DNA of 13,674 bases from assembly GCA_964504155.1 (NCBI GenBank), contig CAZDCZ010000075.1, forward strand, positions 1 through 13,674. The letters run 5' to 3'. The stretch comes from CAZDCZ01 sp964504155 (lineage in GTDB: Bacteria > Bacteroidota > Bacteroidia > Bacteroidales > UBA12077). Made by a program: the position numbers and the translations under genes. Each line of letters begins with the position of its first letter. Within the stretch, counting starts at the first letter, position 1. Below the pieces are notes generated by a model. That model had not been told where the DNA came from. It did no database searches and worked only from the letters and a program-made list of their open reading frames with translations. Below are positions 6,794 through 13,674 of this stretch, in pieces.

Positions 6794-7351
6794 TTATTTT
6801 TGTTCTTCTTTCTTTTTAGGTTTTTCAAAACCATAAGCAATTCCTTCAATACGATATGATGGTGGCTCGCCAAACCCCCCGACAGATTCCGAGTCGGTAA
6901 TTAGCACTATCATTCCGCCAATATTTGCAGCTCTTTTCTGCATTCTAATAGTAGCACTTTTTTTTGCATTCTTTTTGCTCTTACTTCCGGCAGAAGAACG
7001 CCCCTTAACCTTTCCTAAAGCATATAAACCCTGAACATCACTCTTGTTATCGGTAACAATAACAGTTTTCCAATCTCCAACCTCTATCATCATCAATACA
7101 GGTTTATTAAAAACCTCTTTTCTTCCATTGCTAAAAATTATTTTTTGTATTTTCTTTCTAGCAATGGTTTTTGATTCACCTGTTTTTGGATCTTTATATC
7201 GTACAGTTGCCGAAGAAATATTTTTCACTTCAACAATCAGTTTTCTCTGACCTAATTTAAAAATAGTATCTAATTTGATAGTCTCTTGAGCAAAAAGCTG
7301 AGCAGACAAAACAAAAGATAAAACAATAGTAACAAGCAATCTGGATTTCAT
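6794..7351 (-). CDS. Small secreted protein of unknown function
   Basis: I do not recognise a named family. The ATG at 7349-7351 gives 185 residues starting MKSRLLV; an upstream TTG at 7357 would add only two residues and is less likely. Residues 1-21 form a Sec signal peptide ending LFA|Q, a common Bacteroidota cleavage site, with no lipobox Cys. The segment DTIFKLGQRKLIVEVKNIS to NGRKEVF (about 28-81) resembles a short beta-rich repeat frequent in Bacteroidota exported proteins, where a key residue pattern of VKNI..ATVRYK and I..I.FSNG recurs. A strongly basic stretch (114-140, many Lys/Ser/Arg) precedes a C-terminal block IGGMIVLITDSES to YRIEGIAYGF (about 144-175) and a KPKKKEEQK tail. 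It is likely periplasmic or outer-membrane associated. It is monocistronic, convergent with the M49-like gene, and ends at the shared terminator. Confidence 0.75.
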   Translation of the reverse strand: MKSRLLVTIVLSFVLSAQLFAQETIKLDTIFKLGQRKLIVEVKNISSATVRYKDPKTGESKTIARKKIQKIIFSNGRKEVFNKPVLMMIEVGDWKTVIVTDNKSDVQGLYALGKVKGRSSAGSKSKKNAKKSATIRMQKRAANIGGMIVLITDSESVGGFGEPPSYRIEGIAYGFEKPKKKEEQK

Positions 7352-7683
7352 AATCAATATCTTTATAATTTATTTAAAAATTCAATTAGTAAAAAGGAAT
7401 TTGTTTTCTGTAATATTAATAAGCATTAATAGTGACATCAAATAATATACCAAAAATATAGAATTAAATATACCACTAAATATACTAAATCCTTTAAAAT
7501 TCCATTAACAAAAATACTATTTCTATCATTCTATTCGTTAAGACTTTCTATTAAAAATCTAAATTTGTAGAAAAATTTAGAATGTCTTTTTCTATCAGAT
7601 TTTTTATTTTTTTATTAGTTTAGTCAATTCTTTTATTACAGAACATCTTAATAAAACACTACAAATTTATAAAAACATAACTA
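7352..7683. other. 332-bp non-coding gap before the acyltransferase gene
   Basis: A very AT-rich divergent spacer with no credible open frame. TAAATTTG at 7560-7567 matches the TAnnTTTG -7 box on the plus strand but lacks a clear -33 TTG. It would leave a leader of about 110 nt for the acyltransferase. The box sits inside a 9-bp perfect inverted repeat, TCTAAATTT (7558-7566) and AAATTTAGA (7573-7581), which could be an operator or simply chance. I found no promoter I trust for the minus-strand gene. Confidence 0.4.
7558..7581. repeat. Inverted repeat overlapping a candidate -7 box
   Basis: TCTAAATTT and AAATTTAGA form a perfect 9-bp dyad with a 6-nt centre, and the left arm contains most of TAAATTTG, a possible -7 element for the acyltransferase gene. 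A dyad over a promoter can be a repressor site, but low-complexity A/T arms make chance likely. Confidence 0.25.
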
Positions 7684-8409
7684 ATGAAAATTATATATTC
7701 AATTCTTGTATGGCTGTTTATTCTTATATCAATAATAATACTTGCGCCCTTATTCGTCTCAATTTGGTTATTAACAGTTTTTTTCGATAGAAAATTATTT
7801 TTACTTTACTTATTCTCTTGTTATTGGGGTTCGCTTTATACTTTACTTAATCCCTTATGGAAAGTAAAAATTACAGGTCGTGAAAAAATATCACTTAAAA
7901 AAACAAACATATTTATTTCTAATCATCGATCATACGAAGATGCCATTGTTTTATATCGTATTTTAAAACCTTTTAGATGGATTTCGAAATCGGAAATTTT
8001 TTCTATTCCAATTCTTGGTTGGTTTATGACTTTGCGACGAGATATTAAACTAAAAAGAGGAACAACCTCTGGAGTAAGAAAAATGTTTATTGATGCAAAA
8101 AAAACTTTATCAGAAGACATTTCTCTTATAATTTTTCCTGAAGGAACACGCTCAAAAACTGGCGAGCTAGGTAAATTTAAACAAGGAGCCTTCAGAATTG
8201 CAATAGAAACAGGAATTCCAATAATCCCCATAGTTATTACAGGAACACAAGGAAGCTTATTCAACAAATATGGCATTCTAAAAGGGAAACATACTGTAGA
8301 AATAAAAATTCTTGACGAAGTTTCAGTAGAAAATTATTCTGAAACAAATATTAACGATTTAATATCTTTAGTTCATAGTAAAATGAAAAATGAAATTACT
8401 GATTTATAG
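7684..8409 (+). CDS. plsC: 1-acyl-sn-glycerol-3-phosphate acyltransferase (PlsC-like)
   Basis: Membrane-bound acyltransferase of 241 residues, likely adding the second fatty acid to lysophosphatidic acid to make phosphatidic acid. An N-terminal hydrophobic region (about 4-33) is a membrane anchor. The catalytic NHX4D motif is NHRSYED at 80-86, with His81 and Asp86. The substrate-contact region GWFMTLRRDIKLKRG is at 112-126. Motif III is FPEGTRS (151-157) and motif IV surrounds IPIIPIVITG (178-187). These place it in the LPLAT/PlsC family. The exact acceptor (lysophosphatidate, an aminolipid such as an N-acyl ornithine precursor, or other) cannot be decided here, since Bacteroidota carry several paralogues. 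The stop is TAG. It is flanked by a 332-bp spacer upstream and 144 bp downstream, so it is probably transcribed alone. Confidence 0.88.
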   Translation: MKIIYSILVWLFILISIIILAPLFVSIWLLTVFFDRKLFLLYLFSCYWGSLYTLLNPLWKVKITGREKISLKKTNIFISNHRSYEDAIVLYRILKPFRWISKSEIFSIPILGWFMTLRRDIKLKRGTTSGVRKMFIDAKKTLSEDISLIIFPEGTRSKTGELGKFKQGAFRIAIETGIPIIPIVITGTQGSLFNKYGILKGKHTVEIKILDEVSVENYSETNINDLISLVHSKMKNEITDL

Positions 8410-8467
8410 ATTATCATAACATCATATTAATTGAATCTTAAATATTTTAAAATATTTATTTACGAAA

Positions 8468-8514
8468 TTATCAACAAGCATAATTTATTGCCTGTTGATA
8501 AACTTATTTATCAA
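8468..8514 (+). promoter_or_regulatory. Overlapping, mutually exclusive inverted repeats upstream of parE
   Basis: TTATCAACAAGC (8468-8479) pairs with GCCTGTTGATAA (8490-8501), 11 of 12 positions, with a 10-nt loop. The right arm also belongs to a second perfect dyad, TTGATAAA (8495-8502) with TTTATCAA (8507-8514), loop of 4. An RNA could form one hairpin or the other, not both. The arms TTATCAACA and TGTTGATAA are also one base from the DnaA box TTATCCACA, in inverted orientation. It lies 39 bp before the parE ATG. Weak -7 candidates TACTTTTA (8521-8528) and TATCTTTA (8531-8538) lie between it and parE. Possible roles are a terminator of plsC, an operator, or an attenuator. Confidence 0.4.
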
Positions 8515-8553
8515 TATCTATACTTTTAATTATCTTTACAGAAAATTCAACAT

Positions 8554-10392
8554 ATGACATCAAAATATTCAGAAGATAGCATTCGTACCTTAGACTGGAA
8601 AGAACATATTAGAAAACGACCCGGTATGTACATCGGCAAATTAGGCGATGGATCATCTCAAGACGATGGTATTTATGTTCTTTTAAAAGAAATTCTCGAT
8701 AATTCAATAGATGAATTTATGATGGGCTTTGGGAAAAAAATCGATATATCAATAACAGATAAAAGAGTTAGTATTCGAGATTATGGAAGAGGAATTCCAT
8801 TAGGAAAAGTTATTGATGTTGCATCGAAAATGAATACAGGAGCAAAATACGACTCTAAAGTATTTAAGAAATCGGTTGGATTAAATGGGGTTGGAATTAA
8901 AGCAGTAAATGCCCTTTCCGAGAATTTTGTTATTGAAGCTTTTCGAGAAGGACAAACAAAAAAAGTAGAGTTTAATTGCGGAAATATAGTTAACGAATAC
9001 GAAATTTGTTCTACAACTGAAAAAAATGGAACACTAGTATCGTTCATTCCGGACAATAGTACATTTGGCGAATACCATTATATTTCGGAATATGTTGAGA
9101 AACTAATTAAAAACTATGCCTACCTTAATTCCGGTTTAGTAATAAATTTTAATGGCGAAAAATTTCAATCGAAAAACGGATTAAAAGATCTTTTATACGA
9201 AAACATGAATTCTGAAGGTTTATATCCGATTATTCATTTAAAAGGTGAAGATATTGAAATTGCTATAACCCATGGAAATCAATACGGAGAAGAATATTAC
9301 AGTTTTGTAAACGGTCAACATACTACTCAAGGAGGATTGCATCTTGCATCGTTTAAAGAAAGCATTGTAAAAACCATTCGCGATTTTTACAAAAAAGACT
9401 TCGATCCTTCAGACATACGTACATCAATTATTGCAGCAGTTAGTATAAAAGTTGAAGAACCGGTTTTCGAATCACAAACAAAAACAAAACTCGGTTCAAA
9501 AAACATTGCTCCTAATGGACCTTCGGTGCGGAATTTTATTGCAGAATTTATTCGAACAAACCTCGACAATTATTTATACAAAAATTCTGAGACAGCAACT
9601 ATTCTTCATACAAAAATTATAGAAGCCGAAAAAGAAAGAAAAGCTATATCGGGAATAAAAAACCTTGCTAAAAAACGAGCTAAAAAAGCAAGTTTACATA
9701 ATAGAAAACTACGCGATTGCCGAATTCATTTTAACACTAAAGGTGAAAAAAACTCTGAATCTGTAATTTTTATTACCGAGGGTGATTCTGCTAGTGGTTC
9801 AATTACAAAATCGAGAGATGTAAATACTCAAGCAGTATTTAGCTTAAAAGGAAAACCACTTAATACATATGGACTTACAAAAAAGATTGTTTACGAAAAC
9901 GAAGAATTCAATCTGCTTCAAGCAGCATTAAACATCGAAGAAGGAATAGATAATATTAGATATAATAAAGTAATAATAGCAACAGATGCCGATGTTGACG
10001 GAATGCATATTAGATTACTTCTAATAACCTTCTTTCTGCAATTCTTCCCGGAATTAATAAAAAACGGGCACTTATATATACTTCAAACTCCTTTATTTCG
10101 TGTACGTAACAAAAAGGAAACACATTATTGTTATAACAATACAGAAAAAGAAAAAGCAATTAACAAATTAAAATCAAATCCAGAAATTACTCGTTTTAAA
10201 GGACTTGGAGAAATATCTCCCGACGAATTTAAACACTTTATTGGAAAGAACATACGACTCGATCCTGTTATATTAAAAAAAGAAGATTCTATAAAACAAT
10301 TATTATCATTTTATATGGGAAAAAATACACCCGAAAGACAAGAATTTATTGTTAATAATCTACGTATCGAAAAAGAACTTGAAGAAGCTTAA
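8554..10392 (+). CDS. parE: DNA topoisomerase IV subunit B (ParE)
   Basis: ATPase subunit of topoisomerase IV, which decatenates daughter chromosomes with ParC. The 612-residue product has the GHKL ATPase domain: EILDNSIDE (46-54, with Mg-binding Asn50), DYGRGIP (76-82) and the lid GLNGVGIKAVNALSE (109-123). QTKTKLGS in the transducer is at 308-315 with its ATP-contacting Lys. The TOPRIM domain follows: EGDSASG (409-415), KGKPLN (432-437), DADVDG (478-483), and TRFKGLGEI (546-554). There is no large insertion in the TOPRIM region as seen in some GyrB proteins. The gene partner 26 bp downstream is ParC-like with no canonical GyrA box. Topoisomerase IV is therefore preferred over gyrase. The ATG at 8554 fits the family N-terminus. 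Expression is probably driven from the 144-bp spacer upstream. Confidence 0.92.
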   Translation: MTSKYSEDSIRTLDWKEHIRKRPGMYIGKLGDGSSQDDGIYVLLKEILDNSIDEFMMGFGKKIDISITDKRVSIRDYGRGIPLGKVIDVASKMNTGAKYDSKVFKKSVGLNGVGIKAVNALSENFVIEAFREGQTKKVEFNCGNIVNEYEICSTTEKNGTLVSFIPDNSTFGEYHYISEYVEKLIKNYAYLNSGLVINFNGEKFQSKNGLKDLLYENMNSEGLYPIIHLKGEDIEIAITHGNQYGEEYYSFVNGQHTTQGGLHLASFKESIVKTIRDFYKKDFDPSDIRTSIIAAVSIKVEEPVFESQTKTKLGSKNIAPNGPSVRNFIAEFIRTNLDNYLYKNSETATILHTKIIEAEKERKAISGIKNLAKKRAKKASLHNRKLRDCRIHFNTKGEKNSESVIFITEGDSASGSITKSRDVNTQAVFSLKGKPLNTYGLTKKIVYENEEFNLLQAALNIEEGIDNIRYNKVIIATDADVDGMHIRLLLITFFLQFFPELIKNGHLYILQTPLFRVRNKKETHYCYNNTEKEKAINKLKSNPEITRFKGLGEISPDEFKHFIGKNIRLDPVILKKEDSIKQLLSFYMGKNTPERQEFIVNNLRIEKELEEA

Positions 10393-10418
10393 ATTTATAC
10401 GATTGAAAAAAAATTAGA

Positions 10419-13010
10419 ATGAGCATAGAAAATTTAGATAAAGAAGAAAAGTCTGAAAGAGAACACAAAAATGGGGAAATGCAAAAGATAATGCATTTGA
10501 AAGGAATGTATAAAGATTGGTTTCTCGATTATGCTTCGTATGTAATATTAGAACGTGCAGTACCTCATCTTAACGATGGACTAAAACCTGTTCAACGCAG
10601 AATATTACATGCCATGAAAAGACTCGACGATGGCAGATATAATAAAGTAGCCAACATTATTGGTTATACAATGCAATACCATCCTCATGGTGATGCGTCT
10701 ATTGGAGATGCTCTAGTACAATTAGGACAAAAAGATTTGCTTATAGATGCTCAAGGAAACTGGGGCAATTCAATGACAGGCGACAGAGCAGCAGCTCCCA
10801 GATATATAGAAGCAAGACTTTCTAAATTTGCTCTCGATGTAATATTTAACCCAAAAACTACCGAATGGAAAAAATCGTACGATGGACGAAATAACGAACC
10901 TATAACTCTGCCAGTTAAATTTCCCTTATTACTGGCTCAAGGAGTTGAGGGCATTGCAGTTGGATTAGCATCGAAAATATTACCCCATAATTTTAACGAA
11001 CTAATTGATGCATCTATATTACATCTTAAAGGAAAAGATTTTGATCTTCTGCCTGATTTCCCTACTGGAGGAATTGCTGATGTTAGCAAATATAACAACG
11101 GATTACGTGGAGGAGCGATTAAAGTAAGAGCCAAAATAAAAAAACTCGATAAAAAAACCTTAATAATTACTGAGTTACCTTTTAGTAGAACAACACAAAG
11201 CTTAATCGATTCTATACTTAAAGCCAACGAAAAGAATAAAATAAAAATTAAAAAAATTGATGATAATACTTCAGAAAATGTTGAGGTATTAATTCACTTA
11301 GCACCAGGCACATCTCCCGACAAAATGATCGATGCATTATACGCCTTTACTGATTGCGAAATTTCAATATCTCCTAATGCGTGTACTATCAATGAATCGA
11401 CTCCAAAATTTATTGGAGTAACAGAAATGCTAAAAATATCGACCGATAATACTATTAAATTATTAAAAAAAGAATTAGAGATTCGCAAATCAGAACTAGA
11501 AGAAAGTTGGCATATGTCATCTCTAGAAAAGATATTTATAGAAAATAAAATATATAACGATATTGAAGATTGTGAAACTTGGGAAGAAATAATTCAAACA
11601 ATAGACAAAGGACTCGACCCATTTAAAAAACTTCTTCTTCGAGAAATAACAAGAGAAGACATTACTAAACTAACAGAGATAAAGATTAAAAGAATTTCGA
11701 AATTCGATACAAAAAAAACAGACGAATTTATTAAAGGAATCGAAGACGAAATAGAAAAAGTAAATTACAATCTTGCTAATATTATCAGTTTTACAATTGA
11801 TTATTACAAGAAAATACGTAAAAAATACGGCGTCGGAAGAGCCAGAAAAACCGAAATAAGAAATCTTGATACAATTGAAGCTACAAAGGTAGTTGTTGCA
11901 AACGAAAAGTTGTATGTTAACCGCGAAGAAGGTTTTATTGGTACGTCTCTAAAAAAATACGAATATGTTTGCGATTGTTCCGATATTGATGAGATAATTA
12001 CTTTCTTAAAAGATGGAAGATATATTATTACAAAAGTTGATGAAAAGATATTTGTTGGAAAAGACATTTTACATATTGCTGTTTATAAAAGAAACGATAA
12101 GAGAACTGTATATAATTTAATATATCGCGATGGATTAAACGGCAATATAATGATGAAACGAGCCGCCATCACAGGAATTACCAGAGATAAAGAATACACC
12201 ATAACCAAAGGAACAGAAGGCTCGAAAATATTATACCTTAGTGCGAATCAAAATGGAGAAGCCGAAATATTAAAAATCTATCTCCGTCCCAAACCTAGAT
12301 TGAAAAAGACAAGTATTGAACTCGATTTTAGCGAATTGGCAATCAAAGGTCGTCAGGCTATAGGAAACATCTTTACTAAGCACGCAATACATCGTATTGT
12401 TTTAAAAGAAGAAGGAGAATCAACTTTAGGAGGTAGAAAAATATGGTTCGACGATAGCATTTTAAGATTAAATGTTGATGGAAACGGAAAATATCTTGGA
12501 GAATTTAGTGGGAACAATAAAATCCTTGTTATTACAAAATCCGGAAAATTTAGAACCACATCTTTCGATTTAAGTAATCACTACGAAAAAGATATAGAGA
12601 TAATTGAAAAATATGTTCCCGAAAAAATATTCTCTGCTGTATATTACGAAGCCGATTTAGAATATTATTATGTTAAACGATTTAAAATAGAAGAAACAAA
12701 CACATTAGCGAGCTTTATTGGCGAAAACGAAGAATCGCTTCTAATAAATATTACTGAAGTTGAATATCCTCGTTTCGAAGTTGTTTTTGGAGGCAATCAT
12801 AGTCATAGAGAAAATGAAATAATTGAAGTTGCCGACTTTATTGGAATAAAAAGCTACAAAGCCAAAGGTAAAAGATTATCGAACTATGAGGTAGAAATTG
12901 TAAAAAATCTCGAACCTTTAATTAAAGATGTTCAAACGGAAGAAATAACTGATAACAACGACTCTAATGATTTAGATGATGATAAATCGCAAATGAGTTT
13001 AGATATGTAA
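10419..13010 (+). CDS. parC: DNA topoisomerase IV subunit A (ParC)
   Basis: DNA-cleaving subunit of topoisomerase IV, 863 residues. The winged-helix/tower core begins with KDWFLDYASYVILERAVPHL (32-51), then DGLKPVQRRILHAM (53-66), YHPHGDASIGDAL (87-99) and the active site AAPRYIEARLS, where Tyr129 attacks DNA. The segment LLAQGVEGIAVGLASKILPHN is typical of the Bacteroidota ParC group. The C-terminal domain lacks the canonical GyrA box; the nearest match is KGRQAIGNIF (about residues 643-652), supporting ParC over GyrA. Ala93 occupies the position of the quinolone-contact Ser83 of E. coli GyrA, while Asp97 matches Asp87. The extreme C-terminus is Asp/Asn-rich. About 20 charged residues precede Met21, an alternative start. 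parC lies 26 bp after parE and 13 bp before aroK, indicating one operon. Confidence 0.92.
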   Translation: MSIENLDKEEKSEREHKNGEMQKIMHLKGMYKDWFLDYASYVILERAVPHLNDGLKPVQRRILHAMKRLDDGRYNKVANIIGYTMQYHPHGDASIGDALVQLGQKDLLIDAQGNWGNSMTGDRAAAPRYIEARLSKFALDVIFNPKTTEWKKSYDGRNNEPITLPVKFPLLLAQGVEGIAVGLASKILPHNFNELIDASILHLKGKDFDLLPDFPTGGIADVSKYNNGLRGGAIKVRAKIKKLDKKTLIITELPFSRTTQSLIDSILKANEKNKIKIKKIDDNTSENVEVLIHLAPGTSPDKMIDALYAFTDCEISISPNACTINESTPKFIGVTEMLKISTDNTIKLLKKELEIRKSELEESWHMSSLEKIFIENKIYNDIEDCETWEEIIQTIDKGLDPFKKLLLREITREDITKLTEIKIKRISKFDTKKTDEFIKGIEDEIEKVNYNLANIISFTIDYYKKIRKKYGVGRARKTEIRNLDTIEATKVVVANEKLYVNREEGFIGTSLKKYEYVCDCSDIDEIITFLKDGRYIITKVDEKIFVGKDILHIAVYKRNDKRTVYNLIYRDGLNGNIMMKRAAITGITRDKEYTITKGTEGSKILYLSANQNGEAEILKIYLRPKPRLKKTSIELDFSELAIKGRQAIGNIFTKHAIHRIVLKEEGESTLGGRKIWFDDSILRLNVDGNGKYLGEFSGNNKILVITKSGKFRTTSFDLSNHYEKDIEIIEKYVPEKIFSAVYYEADLEYYYVKRFKIEETNTLASFIGENEESLLINITEVEYPRFEVVFGGNHSHRENEIIEVADFIGIKSYKAKGKRLSNYEVEIVKNLEPLIKDVQTEEITDNNDSNDLDDDKSQMSLDM

Positions 13011-13023
13011 TACAAAACTAGCT

Positions 13024-13530
13024 ATGATTATTTACATTATAGGTTTTATGGGCTGTGGCAAATCAACTGTTGGTAAAAAAATAGCAACAAAAATTAATTA
13101 TCCCTTTATCGATCTTGATACATTAATAGAAAACGAGCAGAATAAACCAATAGCAACATTGTTAGATCCTGAAAATGAATTCAAATTTCGAAAAATGGAA
13201 AAAGAAGCATTACACTCTATTTCTGACACAAACAAAAACCTTGTTGTTTCTACAGGAGGTGGCACCCCTTGTTTTTTCGATAATATTAATTATATGAATT
13301 CAATTGGGCAAACAATATATCTTGAAGCCGGCATACCTTTAATTTTTGATAGATTAAAAAATTCAAAAACAGTTCGACCTTTAATTAAAAATAAAACACA
13401 AGCAGAAATTTACGATTATATTGAACAATTATTAAAAGAACGTAAAAAATTCTACAAACAAGCAAAATATAAGATTGATGCTCGAAGCGTTAAAATTAAT
13501 CAGATAGTTGATTTCTTAGGATTCCAATAA
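13024..13530 (+). CDS. aroK: Shikimate kinase
   Basis: Cytosolic enzyme of the shikimate pathway. It phosphorylates shikimate at O3 with ATP on the way to chorismate and aromatic amino acids. The 168-residue product, the usual size, has Walker A GFMGCGKST (7-15). The shikimate-binding DxD is FIDLD (Asp30 and Asp32), and Phe55-Arg56 form the FR motif. The glycine triplet STGGGTP (76-82) contacts shikimate. RPL at 118-120 is in the LID and KERKKFYKQA at 138-147 supplies an adenine-site Arg. It follows parC by 13 bp, so it is likely the last gene of the parE-parC-aroK transcript. No clear terminator follows within 20 bp. Confidence 0.95.
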   Translation: MIIYIIGFMGCGKSTVGKKIATKINYPFIDLDTLIENEQNKPIATLLDPENEFKFRKMEKEALHSISDTNKNLVVSTGGGTPCFFDNINYMNSIGQTIYLEAGIPLIFDRLKNSKTVRPLIKNKTQAEIYDYIEQLLKERKKFYKQAKYKIDARSVKINQIVDFLGFQ

Positions 13531-13545
13531 ACAAAATCTATAATA

Positions 13546-13553
13546 TATCTTTG
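13546..13553 (+). promoter_or_regulatory. Candidate -7 box for a gene beyond the window
   Basis: TATCTTTG, followed by CA, is an exact and very typical Bacteroidota -7 element (TAnnTTTG). No gene starts before the window ends at 13674, so it would drive something to the right with a leader of at least 110 nt, or a non-coding RNA. I see no clear -33 TTG 19-21 bp upstream, which lowers confidence. Confidence 0.38.
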
Positions 13554-13674
13554 CATATTCGAATAGGTAGATAGTACATAACAAAAGTTATAAAAACAAA
13601 TAAATTACATTAATTTAGGAATACCTTAAATCCGCAAGTAAATTTCATTAAAAATATCCAATCAACTATGTAAT

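Noticed and set aside
8468..8501. A replication origin at the DnaA-box-like repeats
   Set aside because: Only two imperfect boxes (TTATCAACA type) occur, with no dnaA/dnaN neighbour and no further box cluster. The hairpin explanation is simpler.
8554..13010. Annotating the pair as GyrB-GyrA
   Set aside because: The A subunit lacks a canonical GyrA box, and the B-A gene pair with 612 and 863 residues matches the Bacteroidota ParE-ParC type.

Overview
The window is AT-rich chromosomal DNA from a member of the Bacteroidota, most likely a Bacteroidales/Marinilabiliales-type organism. The gene families (a short adenylate kinase, an Obg without a C-terminal OCT domain, a ParE-ParC pair of Bacteroidota type, an M49-like lipoprotein) and the gene order hpt-adk-obg point there. 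So do the lack of strong Shine-Dalgarno sequences and the several TAnnTTTG-type -7 boxes. This placement is inferred from protein and promoter style; no rRNA marker is present.

Layout. Bases 1-1335 hold the purine genes purE (minus strand) and hpt (plus), which diverge from a 95-bp spacer with a candidate -7 box for each. Bases 1471-3631 are a tight plus-strand cluster, adk-obg-PAP2 phosphatase, with 2-bp gaps. Bases 3754-4518 (minus) carry a decayed Fic gene. Its frame is unbroken from start to normal C-terminus but contains three nonsense codons. Bases 4925-6571 encode a lipoprotein related to dipeptidyl-peptidase III (M49) in which both zinc-binding histidines are replaced, so it is probably a pseudoenzyme. 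A spacer with several hairpins follows and ends in a 16-bp perfect bidirectional terminator. That terminator is shared with a convergent small secreted protein of unknown function (6794-7351). A PlsC-type acyltransferase (7684-8409) stands alone. Bases 8554-13530 form the run parE-parC-aroK, preceded by an unusual set of overlapping inverted repeats. The last 144 bases hold a typical Bacteroidota -7 box pointing out of the window.

Functionally this is mostly housekeeping: purine synthesis and salvage, nucleotide balance, ribosome assembly GTPase, lipid/undecaprenyl phosphate metabolism, phospholipid synthesis, chromosome decatenation and aromatic amino acid synthesis. The only clearly accessory-like piece is the broken Fic gene. 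The observations most worth following are the zinc-site loss in the M49-like lipoprotein, the frame-preserved Fic pseudogene, and the mutually exclusive hairpins before parE. I found no CRISPR array, transposon, phage gene, tRNA or rRNA, and no evidence of a wholly new multi-gene system.
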